From: Verrucomicrobiales bacterium
GTDB lineage: Bacteria > Verrucomicrobiota > Verrucomicrobiia > Limisphaerales > JAYPXF01
Assembly: GCA_002715965.1 (NCBI GenBank)
Contig: PBAL01000002.1
Location: 41,581-98,249 of the forward strand
DNA: 56,669 bases
Direction: 5' to 3'
A program made the translations under genes and the position numbers. The notes under the pieces are model-generated. The model had not been told where the DNA came from. It ran no database searches and saw nothing but the letters and a program-made list of their open reading frames with translations. This document shows, one piece after another, positions 9,337 through 17,374 of this stretch (within the stretch, counting starts at the first letter, position 1; the number at the start of each line of letters is the position of its first letter).

Positions 9337-12098
9337 CGCAGATCGTCTTTGCGGGCGAGTGGACTTGGTGGACCTGTGGCGGGTTGGGACTCGCCTTGGG
9401 GCTCGCGGCCTGGCTGATTTACTTCAACGAATTGCGTCGGCGCGGCGGACGCTTTCGCCACGTCCTGCCGACCTTGCGCGCCTTGGCGGTTTTTTGGTTG
9501 GTGATGATGTTGGCTGGCGCTGTGCGCAACCGCCGTTGGAGCATTGGTGAGGTGGCGCAGATTCTTCTCTTCGTCGATGGATCGGCGAGCATGGGGCTGA
9601 CTGACGAGCGAATGCCTGATTCACGCAAGATGTTGTCCGCCATGCAGGTCGGAGGGCTTTCGGCCAATCTGTTCGACGCGGACCTGCAGCTGGCGCGTGC
9701 ACGTTTTGAGGCGGGACGTGATACCGCTGCGAGATTGCGACCGGACATCGCGGGCCTGCAGTTTCACCAGGGGGTCAAGGCTTATGCCGACCTGGCCGCG
9801 GATGTGTTCGATTTGTTGAAGAAGATTGATCCGTCGGTCTGGCAGCAGGTGAGTTTGCAGCGGACGAAATTCATGGAAGAAGTGGTGAATCCCGCGAAGT
9901 TGCTTTCGAGCCGCGTGGTGGGAGGGGACCCAAAGGTCATTCATCGGGAGCTGCAAACGATTCTGAATGTGGCTGCGCGTTGGGGGGAGGTTCTCAATGC
10001 GGCATGGCATCAGCATGTTGCCAACGAAGTCGGCCGGTCGGCGGATGCGCTTCAGCGTGCACGCGCGGATTTTGAAGGACAGACTCGATTGCAACGGATC
10101 GAGCGCTACTTGATGAGCGGGGAGTCGGCCCTGTTGCAGAAACTGGCGGATCGTCATCGCGTTGAATTGGTCTTGGTCGATGGACAGCAGGCCCGGTCAA
10201 TGTGGACGAGCAGTCCTGAGGTATTGCGAGAAGATCGGGCGCTTCCGGAATCGCTGGGACATTCGCCTACTAACATGTTGACGGACATTTCCCAGCCTGT
10301 CCGTGGAAGAACCCTTGAGATTGACGAGAATGAGCGGGTTGCCGTGGTGATTTTGAGTGACGGACATCACAATAGAGGTGAATCGCCGGTGGGAATGGCA
10401 CGGATGTTTGGACAGCGTGGAGTGCCGGTCTACACGGTTGGACTCGGACCAAAGCAGCGTCCGCCGGATGTCGCTGTTCTGGACGTTGAAGCGCCGGAGG
10501 ACATCACGCAGGAAGGCCGGGTGACGGGTGAGATTGTGTTGAAGGACGACATGGAGGCGGGCGAGAGCTTCCCTCTGCGCATTCAATACGGCGGTCGGCA
10601 GATGTGGATGACGAACCTGCAAACCCGGGCAGAAGGTGTGCGTCGAATCCCGTTCGATTTCAGCGTGAAGGCGTTGGCCAGTCAATTGACCGGCGTCGGT
10701 GGCGCGCAGCAGTTTTCGAGCATTCCTCTTATGCTCGATGTCCTGGCTGGAGTGTTGCCCGGTGATCTGGATCAGGAGAACAACGTGTCCGCATTCCACG
10801 TATCGGTGAACTCGCGTCGACCAAAGGTGCTGATTGTGGACGGCAGGCCGCGTTGGGAATTTCGTTATATCCGCAATCTGCTGGAGCGCGATCAACGCTG
10901 GGAGGTCAAGTCCTTGAAGGCAGGCGAAGGCGGCAGCTATCGGCCATGGGTCCGTGGAACCGGGCCGAAGCAGTACCCTGCGGACAAGGATCAGTTGGAG
11001 CGCTTTGACCTGATCGTTTTTGGGGATCTTCCTGTGGGAACATTCCTCCACCAGGAATTGCCCTGGCTGGTGGATTATGTGAAGCAGCGTGCGGGTGGCA
11101 TCGTGTTCATCGATGGCAAGCGGGAGGGCTTGGCGCAGTTTACGGATACACCTATGGGCGTCCTGCTGCCCGTGACCTGGCAGCCCGGCATTCCGAAACT
11201 CGAAGTGCTGCCCATCAAGTTTGATCTGGTCAATAACGGTACCTTGAGGACACCCATGGGGTTTTCGCAGGACTTTACGGTGAGTCGTTCGGTTTGGAAT
11301 TCCTTCCCCGGCCCGCACTGGGTTCAGAAGGTTGAAGCCAAGCCCGGTGCTGAAGTTCTTGCGACGGCCCAGAATGGCGCCGTCAAAGTGCCGGCGATCG
11401 TGTATCAGCGCATCGGAGCCGGGAAGGTGCTCTATCTCGGGTTCGATGAGAGTTGGCGCTGGCGTTACAATGTTGGCGATCGTTTCCATGGGCAGTTCTG
11501 GAATCAGGTTGCGGATTGGATCATGGAACCGCCCTTCCAAGTGCAGGATGCGTTCGTTGCCGTGGATTCGGGCGACTTGAAATACGACAGCGGGGCGAAG
11601 GCCAAACTGCGAGTTCGCCTGCGCGATGAAGCGCTCAAGCGCAACCCGAATGCAGAGAAGGTGCAGGTCGAGTTGTATCGTCAGGGGCAACGTGTTTCGA
11701 CTGTAGAACTGACGCGCGATGAGGGCGGTGGTGGAATCTATCGCGGAGAGAGCAGCGCCTTGGTGAATGGCGAATACGAAACGCGTGTGAAGATCGACAA
11801 GATTCCCGACGGATTGATTCAAGTGAAGACGGGTTTCCTCGTGGGACCGCAATCGCGAATGGAGCTGTCCCAACTTCACTGCAACACGGAGTTGCTCACG
11901 CAGGTTGCGGAGGAATCGGGCGGCAAGTACTTGCCCGAGGAAGAACTGGGACGTCTGGTGGAATTGCTGGATTCGATGAGCCGCGGTCGCGTGCTTGAAG
12001 AACAGACCCCGCTCTGGAACAGCTTCTGGTGGTTTATTCCGGCGATCCTTCTGCTGGCGCTGGAGTGGGTGATTCGGAAGCGGGTTGGCTTGATCTGA
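9315..12098 (+). CDS. Large VWA/glutamine-amidotransferase-like membrane protein
   Basis: A 927-residue protein with N-terminal spans at about 17-36 and 53-70 and a C-terminal span near 903-920. The first VWA strand and metal motif (LLFVDGSASM) is at 85-93, but the matching core strand of the domain (VAVVILSDGHHNRG) appears only at 342-354. Between them lies a roughly 240-residue, largely helical insertion. A class-I glutamine-amidotransferase-like region follows (about 495-690: VLIVDGRPRWEFRYIRNLLE, DLIVFGDLPVG). It overlaps the BatA-type gene and probably forms a complex with it. Its 3' end is overlapped by 65 bases by the convergent gene at 12034-13791. Confidence 0.87.
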   Translation: MGDQSEVTQIVFAGEWTWWTCGGLGLALGLAAWLIYFNELRRRGGRFRHVLPTLRALAVFWLVMMLAGAVRNRRWSIGEVAQILLFVDGSASMGLTDERMPDSRKMLSAMQVGGLSANLFDADLQLARARFEAGRDTAARLRPDIAGLQFHQGVKAYADLAADVFDLLKKIDPSVWQQVSLQRTKFMEEVVNPAKLLSSRVVGGDPKVIHRELQTILNVAARWGEVLNAAWHQHVANEVGRSADALQRARADFEGQTRLQRIERYLMSGESALLQKLADRHRVELVLVDGQQARSMWTSSPEVLREDRALPESLGHSPTNMLTDISQPVRGRTLEIDENERVAVVILSDGHHNRGESPVGMARMFGQRGVPVYTVGLGPKQRPPDVAVLDVEAPEDITQEGRVTGEIVLKDDMEAGESFPLRIQYGGRQMWMTNLQTRAEGVRRIPFDFSVKALASQLTGVGGAQQFSSIPLMLDVLAGVLPGDLDQENNVSAFHVSVNSRRPKVLIVDGRPRWEFRYIRNLLERDQRWEVKSLKAGEGGSYRPWVRGTGPKQYPADKDQLERFDLIVFGDLPVGTFLHQELPWLVDYVKQRAGGIVFIDGKREGLAQFTDTPMGVLLPVTWQPGIPKLEVLPIKFDLVNNGTLRTPMGFSQDFTVSRSVWNSFPGPHWVQKVEAKPGAEVLATAQNGAVKVPAIVYQRIGAGKVLYLGFDESWRWRYNVGDRFHGQFWNQVADWIMEPPFQVQDAFVAVDSGDLKYDSGAKAKLRVRLRDEALKRNPNAEKVQVELYRQGQRVSTVELTRDEGGGGIYRGESSALVNGEYETRVKIDKIPDGLIQVKTGFLVGPQSRMELSQLHCNTELLTQVAEESGGKYLPEEELGRLVELLDSMSRGRVLEEQTPLWNSFWWFIPAILLLALEWVIRKRVGLI

Positions 12099-13791
12099 CT
12101 TCGGGTTTGGCGGCTTCGGTCTTCGCTACCTCTTTCGGGTCATATTCGGCTAGCGCAAAGATCAGGTCCTCGTAGGTGTCTCGTTCCAGGTGAGCCAGGC
12201 AGTCATACATGCGAATGGCATCCCGGTCCTCGTTGAATGAACGCACGCCTTCGTCGCTACTGATGTAATCGATCAAGGCGTCCACCTTGCGAAGTTTGCA
12301 GCGCAGCCAACGGCGCAGGCATCGAGCCAGTGAGCGGTTGATGTTGAAACGGCTCGGAGCCGGGAATCCAAGTTTCTCCCGGAGTCCGTTCCAATTGCGA
12401 TGAAAGGCGTCCCGAAGCGCGGCAAGCTGTTGCTGAGATTCGAGGATCTCAGGTCTGTTCTCCTTCAGCCATTCTTCGAATTGTTTCATCGCAGCGGTCG
12501 CGTTCTTCACAGTTTCTTGGTGATACTCGAAAAGCGTTTCCGAACAATTCATTGCCTTGAGGTCGTCGAGGTAATTCTGTCCGAGTTCGCTCGTGCAATA
12601 GGCCGAGTCGCAGAGGACGCGCAGGCCTTTTACCTGGACGAAGTTGTTCAGGGTCGCGCGATCGAGCATATGGCGCGCGTTGTCAGCGTCCTGGCCGTAT
12701 ACCGAGCGCATGATCATTCGGCCAGCCTCGTGCAGTTCATCCCCAAGTATCTTGCCGTCCTTGGCCTTGATCTGAAACGAGTCATGACGGTAATTCCCTG
12801 GCCAGAGAACCGATTGAACGGTGAGGTGGGTGTTGTACTTCTTGCCCAATCCGCTCAACACGGCGCCGACCATGATGCTGACCTTGCGCGTCGTGTTTGA
12901 ATGCCAGAAGGACTGGAACGTGCCAGGAAAGACATACCAATTGAACTTCACCCGCGGGTCATGCGTGACCCCGTCTCCTTTCAACTGCTTGGTGACCAGA
13001 TTCAGGCGCATGTGTTTCTTGAGCCGGGCGGAAAGGGGGACGTCGGTCGGATCAAAGAATGTTCTCCGCAGCCATGATTTGTATTCGCGGAAGACGTAGC
13101 CGGACTTCTCCTGAGTATTCTTCTGCGATTCGTCCGAGCGCAAGCTGTAGATGAACGTCCTGAAAAAAGCCGCTTCACACGATTCTACGCCCGCAGAGGT
13201 GGGTGTCTCATATTCCATGGCCAGAACGAGATCGTGCAATGCCTGGCGGCGCGCCGGACCGGAGGTGTTCTCCAGTTCGAGGTGATCGATGGAATCGAAT
13301 GAAAGTCCCTTCTCAAGTTCCTCCACGACCTTGTTGCGAGTCTTCAGGTAATCGGCCTCGTTGTCCGCGAGAGCTGCCTCCTTGTGTTCTGCGAGCGTGT
13401 GATATTTGAAGTGGCGCTCCCAGAGAACCGTCGCGTGCTCGTCACGCCGATTCCGTTTCAATTGCATCATGTTGATTTGTCCCTGGATTCGGGCGTAGGT
13501 GCGCTTGGCCGCGCTTAGCATCGAGGGCAGCTTCAGCGCAAAGCCAACCGTGCCGATCGCAGCGACAATGATGAGCGGGGTGTAGATCAGCGCGTTCCAG
13601 TCGAACGTGCCGTCGCCGGCAAACTGATTGCCAAACAGACCCGTCGCTGCGGCCGTCAACGGAATGTTGATATACCGTTTGGTGAAACGAAACGTCACCG
13701 TCCCGGCGCGATCCATGAGGTCATACAGGTCGAATATCTTCGCGCCCGACGCGAGCAACACCTTTACCGACTCCGGTTCCCTGATCTTCAT
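12034..13791 (-). CDS. Membrane-anchored protein of unknown function (585 aa)
   Basis: I do not recognise this protein. It has one clear membrane span (about 66-89) and perhaps a weaker hydrophobic patch at 43-58. A long, soluble, charged helical region of about 450 residues follows, with no nucleotide-binding or catalytic signature I can name. A KFNWYVFPGTFQSFWHSNTT segment and a region near 355-400 look well ordered. The last 20-30 residues (SSQPASESPTPAPAEGSPE) are low-complexity and are encoded by DNA that also encodes the C-terminal membrane helix of the convergent VWA gene. It is divergent from the HTH-metallohydrolase gene with about 46 to 100 bases between, depending on that gene's start. 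Confidence 0.75.
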   Translation of the reverse strand: MKIREPESVKVLLASGAKIFDLYDLMDRAGTVTFRFTKRYINIPLTAAATGLFGNQFAGDGTFDWNALIYTPLIIVAAIGTVGFALKLPSMLSAAKRTYARIQGQINMMQLKRNRRDEHATVLWERHFKYHTLAEHKEAALADNEADYLKTRNKVVEELEKGLSFDSIDHLELENTSGPARRQALHDLVLAMEYETPTSAGVESCEAAFFRTFIYSLRSDESQKNTQEKSGYVFREYKSWLRRTFFDPTDVPLSARLKKHMRLNLVTKQLKGDGVTHDPRVKFNWYVFPGTFQSFWHSNTTRKVSIMVGAVLSGLGKKYNTHLTVQSVLWPGNYRHDSFQIKAKDGKILGDELHEAGRMIMRSVYGQDADNARHMLDRATLNNFVQVKGLRVLCDSAYCTSELGQNYLDDLKAMNCSETLFEYHQETVKNATAAMKQFEEWLKENRPEILESQQQLAALRDAFHRNWNGLREKLGFPAPSRFNINRSLARCLRRWLRCKLRKVDALIDYISSDEGVRSFNEDRDAIRMYDCLAHLERDTYEDLIFALAEYDPKEVAKTEAAKPEVRSSQPASESPTPAPAEGSPE

Positions 13792-13814
13792 TCGCCGCAG
13801 CGATTCTTAGCGGG

Positions 13815-13825
13815 AACGGTCCGTT
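13815..13825. promoter_or_regulatory. Short palindrome between divergent genes
   Basis: AACGG-T-CCGTT is an exact 5-base inverted repeat around a single T, between the divergent starts of the 585-residue protein and the HTH-metallohydrolase. The latter carries its own XRE-like helix-turn-helix, so an autoregulatory operator is possible. The repeat is short enough to occur by chance. Confidence 0.25.
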
Positions 13826-13891
13826 GATGAAACCCCTATGTTTGATTCTTCACGGCTGGACTCCATTGGCCCACTTCCACATTCTTCAGAC

Positions 13892-14713
13892 ATGAGTTTG
13901 GAAGACCATGCAGGTGATGTGATCGCCAAGTCGCGGCGCATGTTGAAGATCTCAGAGAATGCGGTTGCTGAGGCTGCTGGGTTGAGTGTGGCTGAGTTGG
14001 GCGATTACGAAGATGCCGGGGATTTGAAAAAGGAATTGAACTGGTCAGGGGTTGCGGGGTTGCTGGAACTTGATGCGGCCAAGCTGGAGCGCGTGGCCAA
14101 AGGTTGGGTGCCGGAGCCGCCCCGGCTTGAGACGTGGCGCGAGTTTCGTCAGATCACGACAAATGGGCCGGCCATGGATGTGCACGCGTATCTCATTTGG
14201 GATGAGGTCACGCGGGAGGCTGCGATCTTTGACACAGGTTTCACGCCGGAGCCGGTTTTCGAAATCATTGAAAAGGAGGAATTGAATCCGACCTGCCTCT
14301 TTATCACGCACATGCACGGCGATCACGTGGCTGGACTTGCGCCAATCAAAAATCGCTTCGCGAAGATCAAGATGAAAGCGGAGTCTGAGACCGTGCCGCG
14401 TCATTGCCGGAACAATCGCACGGAGTTTCATCACCTGGGCAGTTTACGTATCTCGAATCGCGACACTCCCGGACACGCGATGGATGGTGTGACCTACATT
14501 GTGGGGAACTTTCCTGAGGATGCGCCATCAGTGGCAATCGTGGGGGACGCGATCTTCGCAGGTTCGATGGGCGGTGCGCCGAATGCCGGCGAATTGGCGA
14601 AACAAAAGGTGAGAGAACAGATACTGTCGCTACCCGATGATACACTCATCTGCCCGGGCCATGGCCCATTGACCACGGTGGGACAGGAGAAGGCGAACAA
14701 TCCGTTCTATTGA
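13892..14713 (+). CDS. Metallo-beta-lactamase fold hydrolase with N-terminal XRE-like helix-turn-helix
   Basis: A 273-residue protein with two parts. Residues 1-65 resemble an XRE-type DNA-binding domain (SENAVAEAAGLSVAELGDYE). Residues 85-270 form a metallo-beta-lactamase fold with a complete set of zinc ligands: H140-x-H142-x-D144-H145, H195 (TPGH), D219 (GDAIFAGS) and H257 (CPGHGP). The ligand pattern matches glyoxalase II/persulfide dioxygenase-like enzymes. The start at 13892 (MSLEDHAGDV) fits the domain better; an in-frame ATG at 13838 would add 18 residues. No strong RBS distinguishes the two. It converges with the Nramp-like gene, with a gap of 4 bases. The substrate is unknown. Confidence 0.87.
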   Translation: MSLEDHAGDVIAKSRRMLKISENAVAEAAGLSVAELGDYEDAGDLKKELNWSGVAGLLELDAAKLERVAKGWVPEPPRLETWREFRQITTNGPAMDVHAYLIWDEVTREAAIFDTGFTPEPVFEIIEKEELNPTCLFITHMHGDHVAGLAPIKNRFAKIKMKAESETVPRHCRNNRTEFHHLGSLRISNRDTPGHAMDGVTYIVGNFPEDAPSVAIVGDAIFAGSMGGAPNAGELAKQKVREQILSLPDDTLICPGHGPLTTVGQEKANNPFY

Positions 14714-14717
14714 GCGG

Positions 14718-16076
14718 TCAAAAAACCTTGAGCTTGGTTAGGCATTGGTAGGCGCCTGCCAATATCATCAAGATGGCTGCCACCCACAGGCAGAAGCTCC
14801 ACGCGTTGCCTGGTCGCAGAGGCTGGTCCGTCCGCTTGTATCGGAAATAGAGCGCAGCGATGGCGAGGAAGGGGAGCATCAATCCTTGTGCCCCCCCGCC
14901 GATGAACACCAATTGCACGGGCGTCCCCATGATCAGGAAGACGATCACCGAGAACGCCGGCAGCACGGTGCAACCAACTTTGATCATTTTCTGCCGGGCT
15001 TCTTCGTTCTTGTATTCGGTGATCTTGAAGATCTGCAACCCGTCGGCAAACAGCCGGGCATTTGATGCCGTGGCGACGAAGGTCGTGGAGAACAAGGCAA
15101 AGAACGCTCCGATCAGGAATATCGCCAGGCTTATTCCCCCGAAGCTCTCCTTGTACATCTGCGCGAGCACGGGGATCATCGGTTTCTCGTCGTTCACTTC
15201 CAACCCGCCCGCGTGCAGAACGGCTGCGCCGAGCAGGAAGAAGGCTGCGGTCGCGCCGGTATAAATCACCATCGAGACCCAGGCATCGGTCTGCATGACC
15301 TTCATCCAACCCTTGGCGCGGTTGTACCAGCCATCCGATTGGTCGTTTGGTCCGACCTTTCTCGCGTAGCCTTTTTCCAGAACCCAATAGGGATAGAAGA
15401 TCAGTTCCGACGCTCCCACGCCGATCATTCCGAATGCGCCAAAGGCGGTTGTGAAATCATCCGGAAGCTGGAACTTCAAACCGCTCATGATGTCGCTGGC
15501 GGAAATTGCGAAGTCCGACCACTGCAGCGAACCCACCGCGATAATGGTGCAGAACGTGAAGGCTGCAACCATCACGATGGAGACCCGCTCCACCATTTTG
15601 TACCGCCCAAGCACGAGAAGCACGATCGTCACCAAGCCGATCAAGATCGCGAGTAGTCTGCCATCCATCGTCAACCCGGCTGACGTCAGCACTTGCGTGA
15701 CGGCTCCGACAATTCCCGCCACTTGAAAGAGCGTGCCGATGTACATGAAGACCCACAGCCAGACCAACCACGATGCCCGGTATCTTGGTCCGGGCATGCT
15801 GTCCAGCGCTTCCAGCGTGGTCATTCCCTGCGCAACAGCAAAGCGCCCGAGTTCCACCTGCACGAAGACCTTGATGATACAGCCCAAGATGATCAGCCAC
15901 AGCAATTGGAAGCCTGCTTCGGCCGCCACCTTTGGCGTGGCGATCACTTCTCCGGATCCGACAATCGACGCGGTCAGAATAAGGCCGGGCCCGATGTACT
16001 TCAGAATCTGCCCGAAACTGGCAGGCGGCTCTTGCGTGGCGTCCGTGGCAGTCGGTTGCTTCAGTGCGTCATCCAT
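14718..16076 (-). CDS. Nramp-family-like membrane transporter with altered metal-site motifs
   Basis: A 452-residue protein with about 11 membrane spans. The opening IGPGLILTASIVGSGEVIAT corresponds to Nramp helix 1, but the canonical D-P-G-N of Mn/Fe transporters is replaced by G-S-G-E (40-43). In helix 6 the canonical M-P-H is replaced by G-A-S-E-L (221-225). General fold and family are clear; transport of Mn2+ or Fe2+ should not be assumed. It is divergent from the Lrp/AsnC regulator with overlapping inverted repeats between them, which suggests that this regulator controls it. Confidence 0.85.
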   Translation of the reverse strand: MDDALKQPTATDATQEPPASFGQILKYIGPGLILTASIVGSGEVIATPKVAAEAGFQLLWLIILGCIIKVFVQVELGRFAVAQGMTTLEALDSMPGPRYRASWLVWLWVFMYIGTLFQVAGIVGAVTQVLTSAGLTMDGRLLAILIGLVTIVLLVLGRYKMVERVSIVMVAAFTFCTIIAVGSLQWSDFAISASDIMSGLKFQLPDDFTTAFGAFGMIGVGASELIFYPYWVLEKGYARKVGPNDQSDGWYNRAKGWMKVMQTDAWVSMVIYTGATAAFFLLGAAVLHAGGLEVNDEKPMIPVLAQMYKESFGGISLAIFLIGAFFALFSTTFVATASNARLFADGLQIFKITEYKNEEARQKMIKVGCTVLPAFSVIVFLIMGTPVQLVFIGGGAQGLMLPFLAIAALYFRYKRTDQPLRPGNAWSFCLWVAAILMILAGAYQCLTKLKVF

Positions 16077-16090
16077 GAGGTTTGGTGAGC

Positions 16091-16148
16091 GGGAAGAATG
16101 CGCGAACGGTTGTTGAGGTCAAATGCGCATTCGTGTTCCCGGTTGACC
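16091..16148. promoter_or_regulatory. Overlapping inverted repeats between transporter and AsnC regulator
   Basis: GAATGCGC (16096-16103) is repeated inverted as GCGCATTC (16125-16132), an exact 8-base match, and is framed by GGGAA (16091-16095) and TTCCC (16136-16140). A second pair, GGTCAA (16117-16122) and TTGACC (16143-16148), overlaps it. The position between divergent starts suits an operator for the adjacent Lrp/AsnC protein. Binding is an inference. Confidence 0.5.
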
Positions 16149-16158
16149 GCCCGGCCCA

Positions 16159-16668
16159 ATGCAGCAATCTTCCCGGTCTGATATCGAAATGGACGAACTC
16201 TTAAAACTTCTTCGCAAAGACGCTTCGCTCAAACCCGTGCAACTCGCCGGCATGCTCAATTCCTCGGAAGAGGAAATTTCGAAGCGGATTGCCGACTTTG
16301 AAACCGACGGGACCATTCTTGCCTATCATGCGATTCTCAATGAATCGAAGATAGATTCCGACAGTGTGCGGGCGGTGATCGAAGTGAAACTGACTCCCGA
16401 ACGAGGTGGTGGGTTTGATCGCCTGGCCGGCCGGATTGCGAAGTACAGTGAGGTGAGCGCGTGTTATCTCATGTCGGGCGCGTACGATTTGCTGGTTGTG
16501 ATCGAAGGTGACAATCTCCAGAACGTCGCCCGTTTCGTTGCCGAAAAACTCGCGACCATCGAAGGTGTCGTCTCAACCTCGACTCATTTTATGTTGAAGG
16601 CTTACAAGCAACAGGGCGTCCTGATGCATCACGAAGAAACCGAAGAACGACTTGCAGTAACTCCTTAG
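16159..16668 (+). CDS. Lrp/AsnC-family transcriptional regulator
   Basis: A 169-residue protein with an N-terminal winged helix (LKPVQLAGMLNSSEEEISKR, then an IADFETDGTI wing) and a C-terminal RAM/Lrp ligand domain (about 70-150: VRAVIEVKLTPERGGGFDRL, SGAYDLLVVIEG). Relatives usually begin at MDELLKLLRK, which would put the start at 16189; both starts are in frame and neither has a clear RBS. In many bacteria this subtype sits next to an aminotransferase gene, but here the neighbours are a divergent Nramp-like transporter and a DUF1080 gene 4 bases downstream. It may sense an amino acid, or here control transport. Confidence 0.9.
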   Translation: MQQSSRSDIEMDELLKLLRKDASLKPVQLAGMLNSSEEEISKRIADFETDGTILAYHAILNESKIDSDSVRAVIEVKLTPERGGGFDRLAGRIAKYSEVSACYLMSGAYDLLVVIEGDNLQNVARFVAEKLATIEGVVSTSTHFMLKAYKQQGVLMHHEETEERLAVTP

Positions 16669-16672
16669 AACC

Positions 16673-17359
16673 ATGCGTCACATCTCTCCCATTCTCATTG
16701 CCCTCGCCATCGGCTTTTCAAATTCGCTGGCGGGTGAACAGACCCTTTTCAGCGGCAAGAACCTGAAGGCATGGGAGTTTCCCGAGCGTGCCTGGTACAT
16801 CAACGACTCCGGCGAAATGGCGTGCCGCATGACAAAGGTCAAAGACCGAAAGGGCAGGGAACGCACACGCGGAATGGGTTATATCTGGAGCAAGAAACAA
16901 TACAGCGACTTTGTGCTCACGCTTTCGTACAAGCTTTCCGAAGGCGCCAACAGCGGTGTGTTCTATCGGACAGACAAGACCAACCCGGTGCAAGGCGGCT
17001 TCGAAGTTCAGTTGATGGACAATGAGGGATTCCAGAAAACCCACGGGAAGAAGGAAGGCAAGAAACTCAATGGCTCATTCTACGATGCCAAGGCGCCTTC
17101 ATCTGATCCGTCAAAACCCGCCGGTCAATGGAATGATTTCAAATTGACCTGCAATGGCTCGAATATCCGCATCGCAATCAATGGCGTGGAGGTCATCAAT
17201 GTAGACGTCGATGATTGGGACACTGCAGGCAAGAATCCGGACGGCACGGCCAACAAGTTCAAAACCGCTCTGAAGGATCTTCCGCGAAATGGCTACATCG
17301 GGATGCAAAACCACGGACAATACGTCTGGTTCAAGAACGTCAAGATCAAGCCGCTCTGA
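16673..17359 (+). CDS. Secreted DUF1080 protein (3-keto-disaccharide hydrolase family)
   Basis: A 228-residue protein with a signal peptide (1-20, MRHISPILIALAIGFSNSLA). The family opening LFSGKNLKAWEF and the jelly-roll phrases GANSGVFYRTDK, GGFEVQLMDNE and GYIGMQNHGQYVWFKNVKI are all present, so the domain is complete. PF06439 members in PVC bacteria act on 3-keto-glucosides or related sugars outside the cytoplasm. The gene starts 4 bases after the AsnC gene, which suggests co-transcription, although a functional link is not obvious. Confidence 0.92.
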   Translation: MRHISPILIALAIGFSNSLAGEQTLFSGKNLKAWEFPERAWYINDSGEMACRMTKVKDRKGRERTRGMGYIWSKKQYSDFVLTLSYKLSEGANSGVFYRTDKTNPVQGGFEVQLMDNEGFQKTHGKKEGKKLNGSFYDAKAPSSDPSKPAGQWNDFKLTCNGSNIRIAINGVEVINVDVDDWDTAGKNPDGTANKFKTALKDLPRNGYIGMQNHGQYVWFKNVKIKPL

Positions 17360-17374
17360 AGCGGGCGTGCAGGT

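Noticed and set aside
10197..11879. A 560-codon open frame on the minus strand inside the VWA gene.
   Set aside because: Its protein is rich in His, Arg and Gln without domains, typical of the antisense shadow of a GC-rich gene. The plus-strand protein has clear VWA and amidotransferase-like features.
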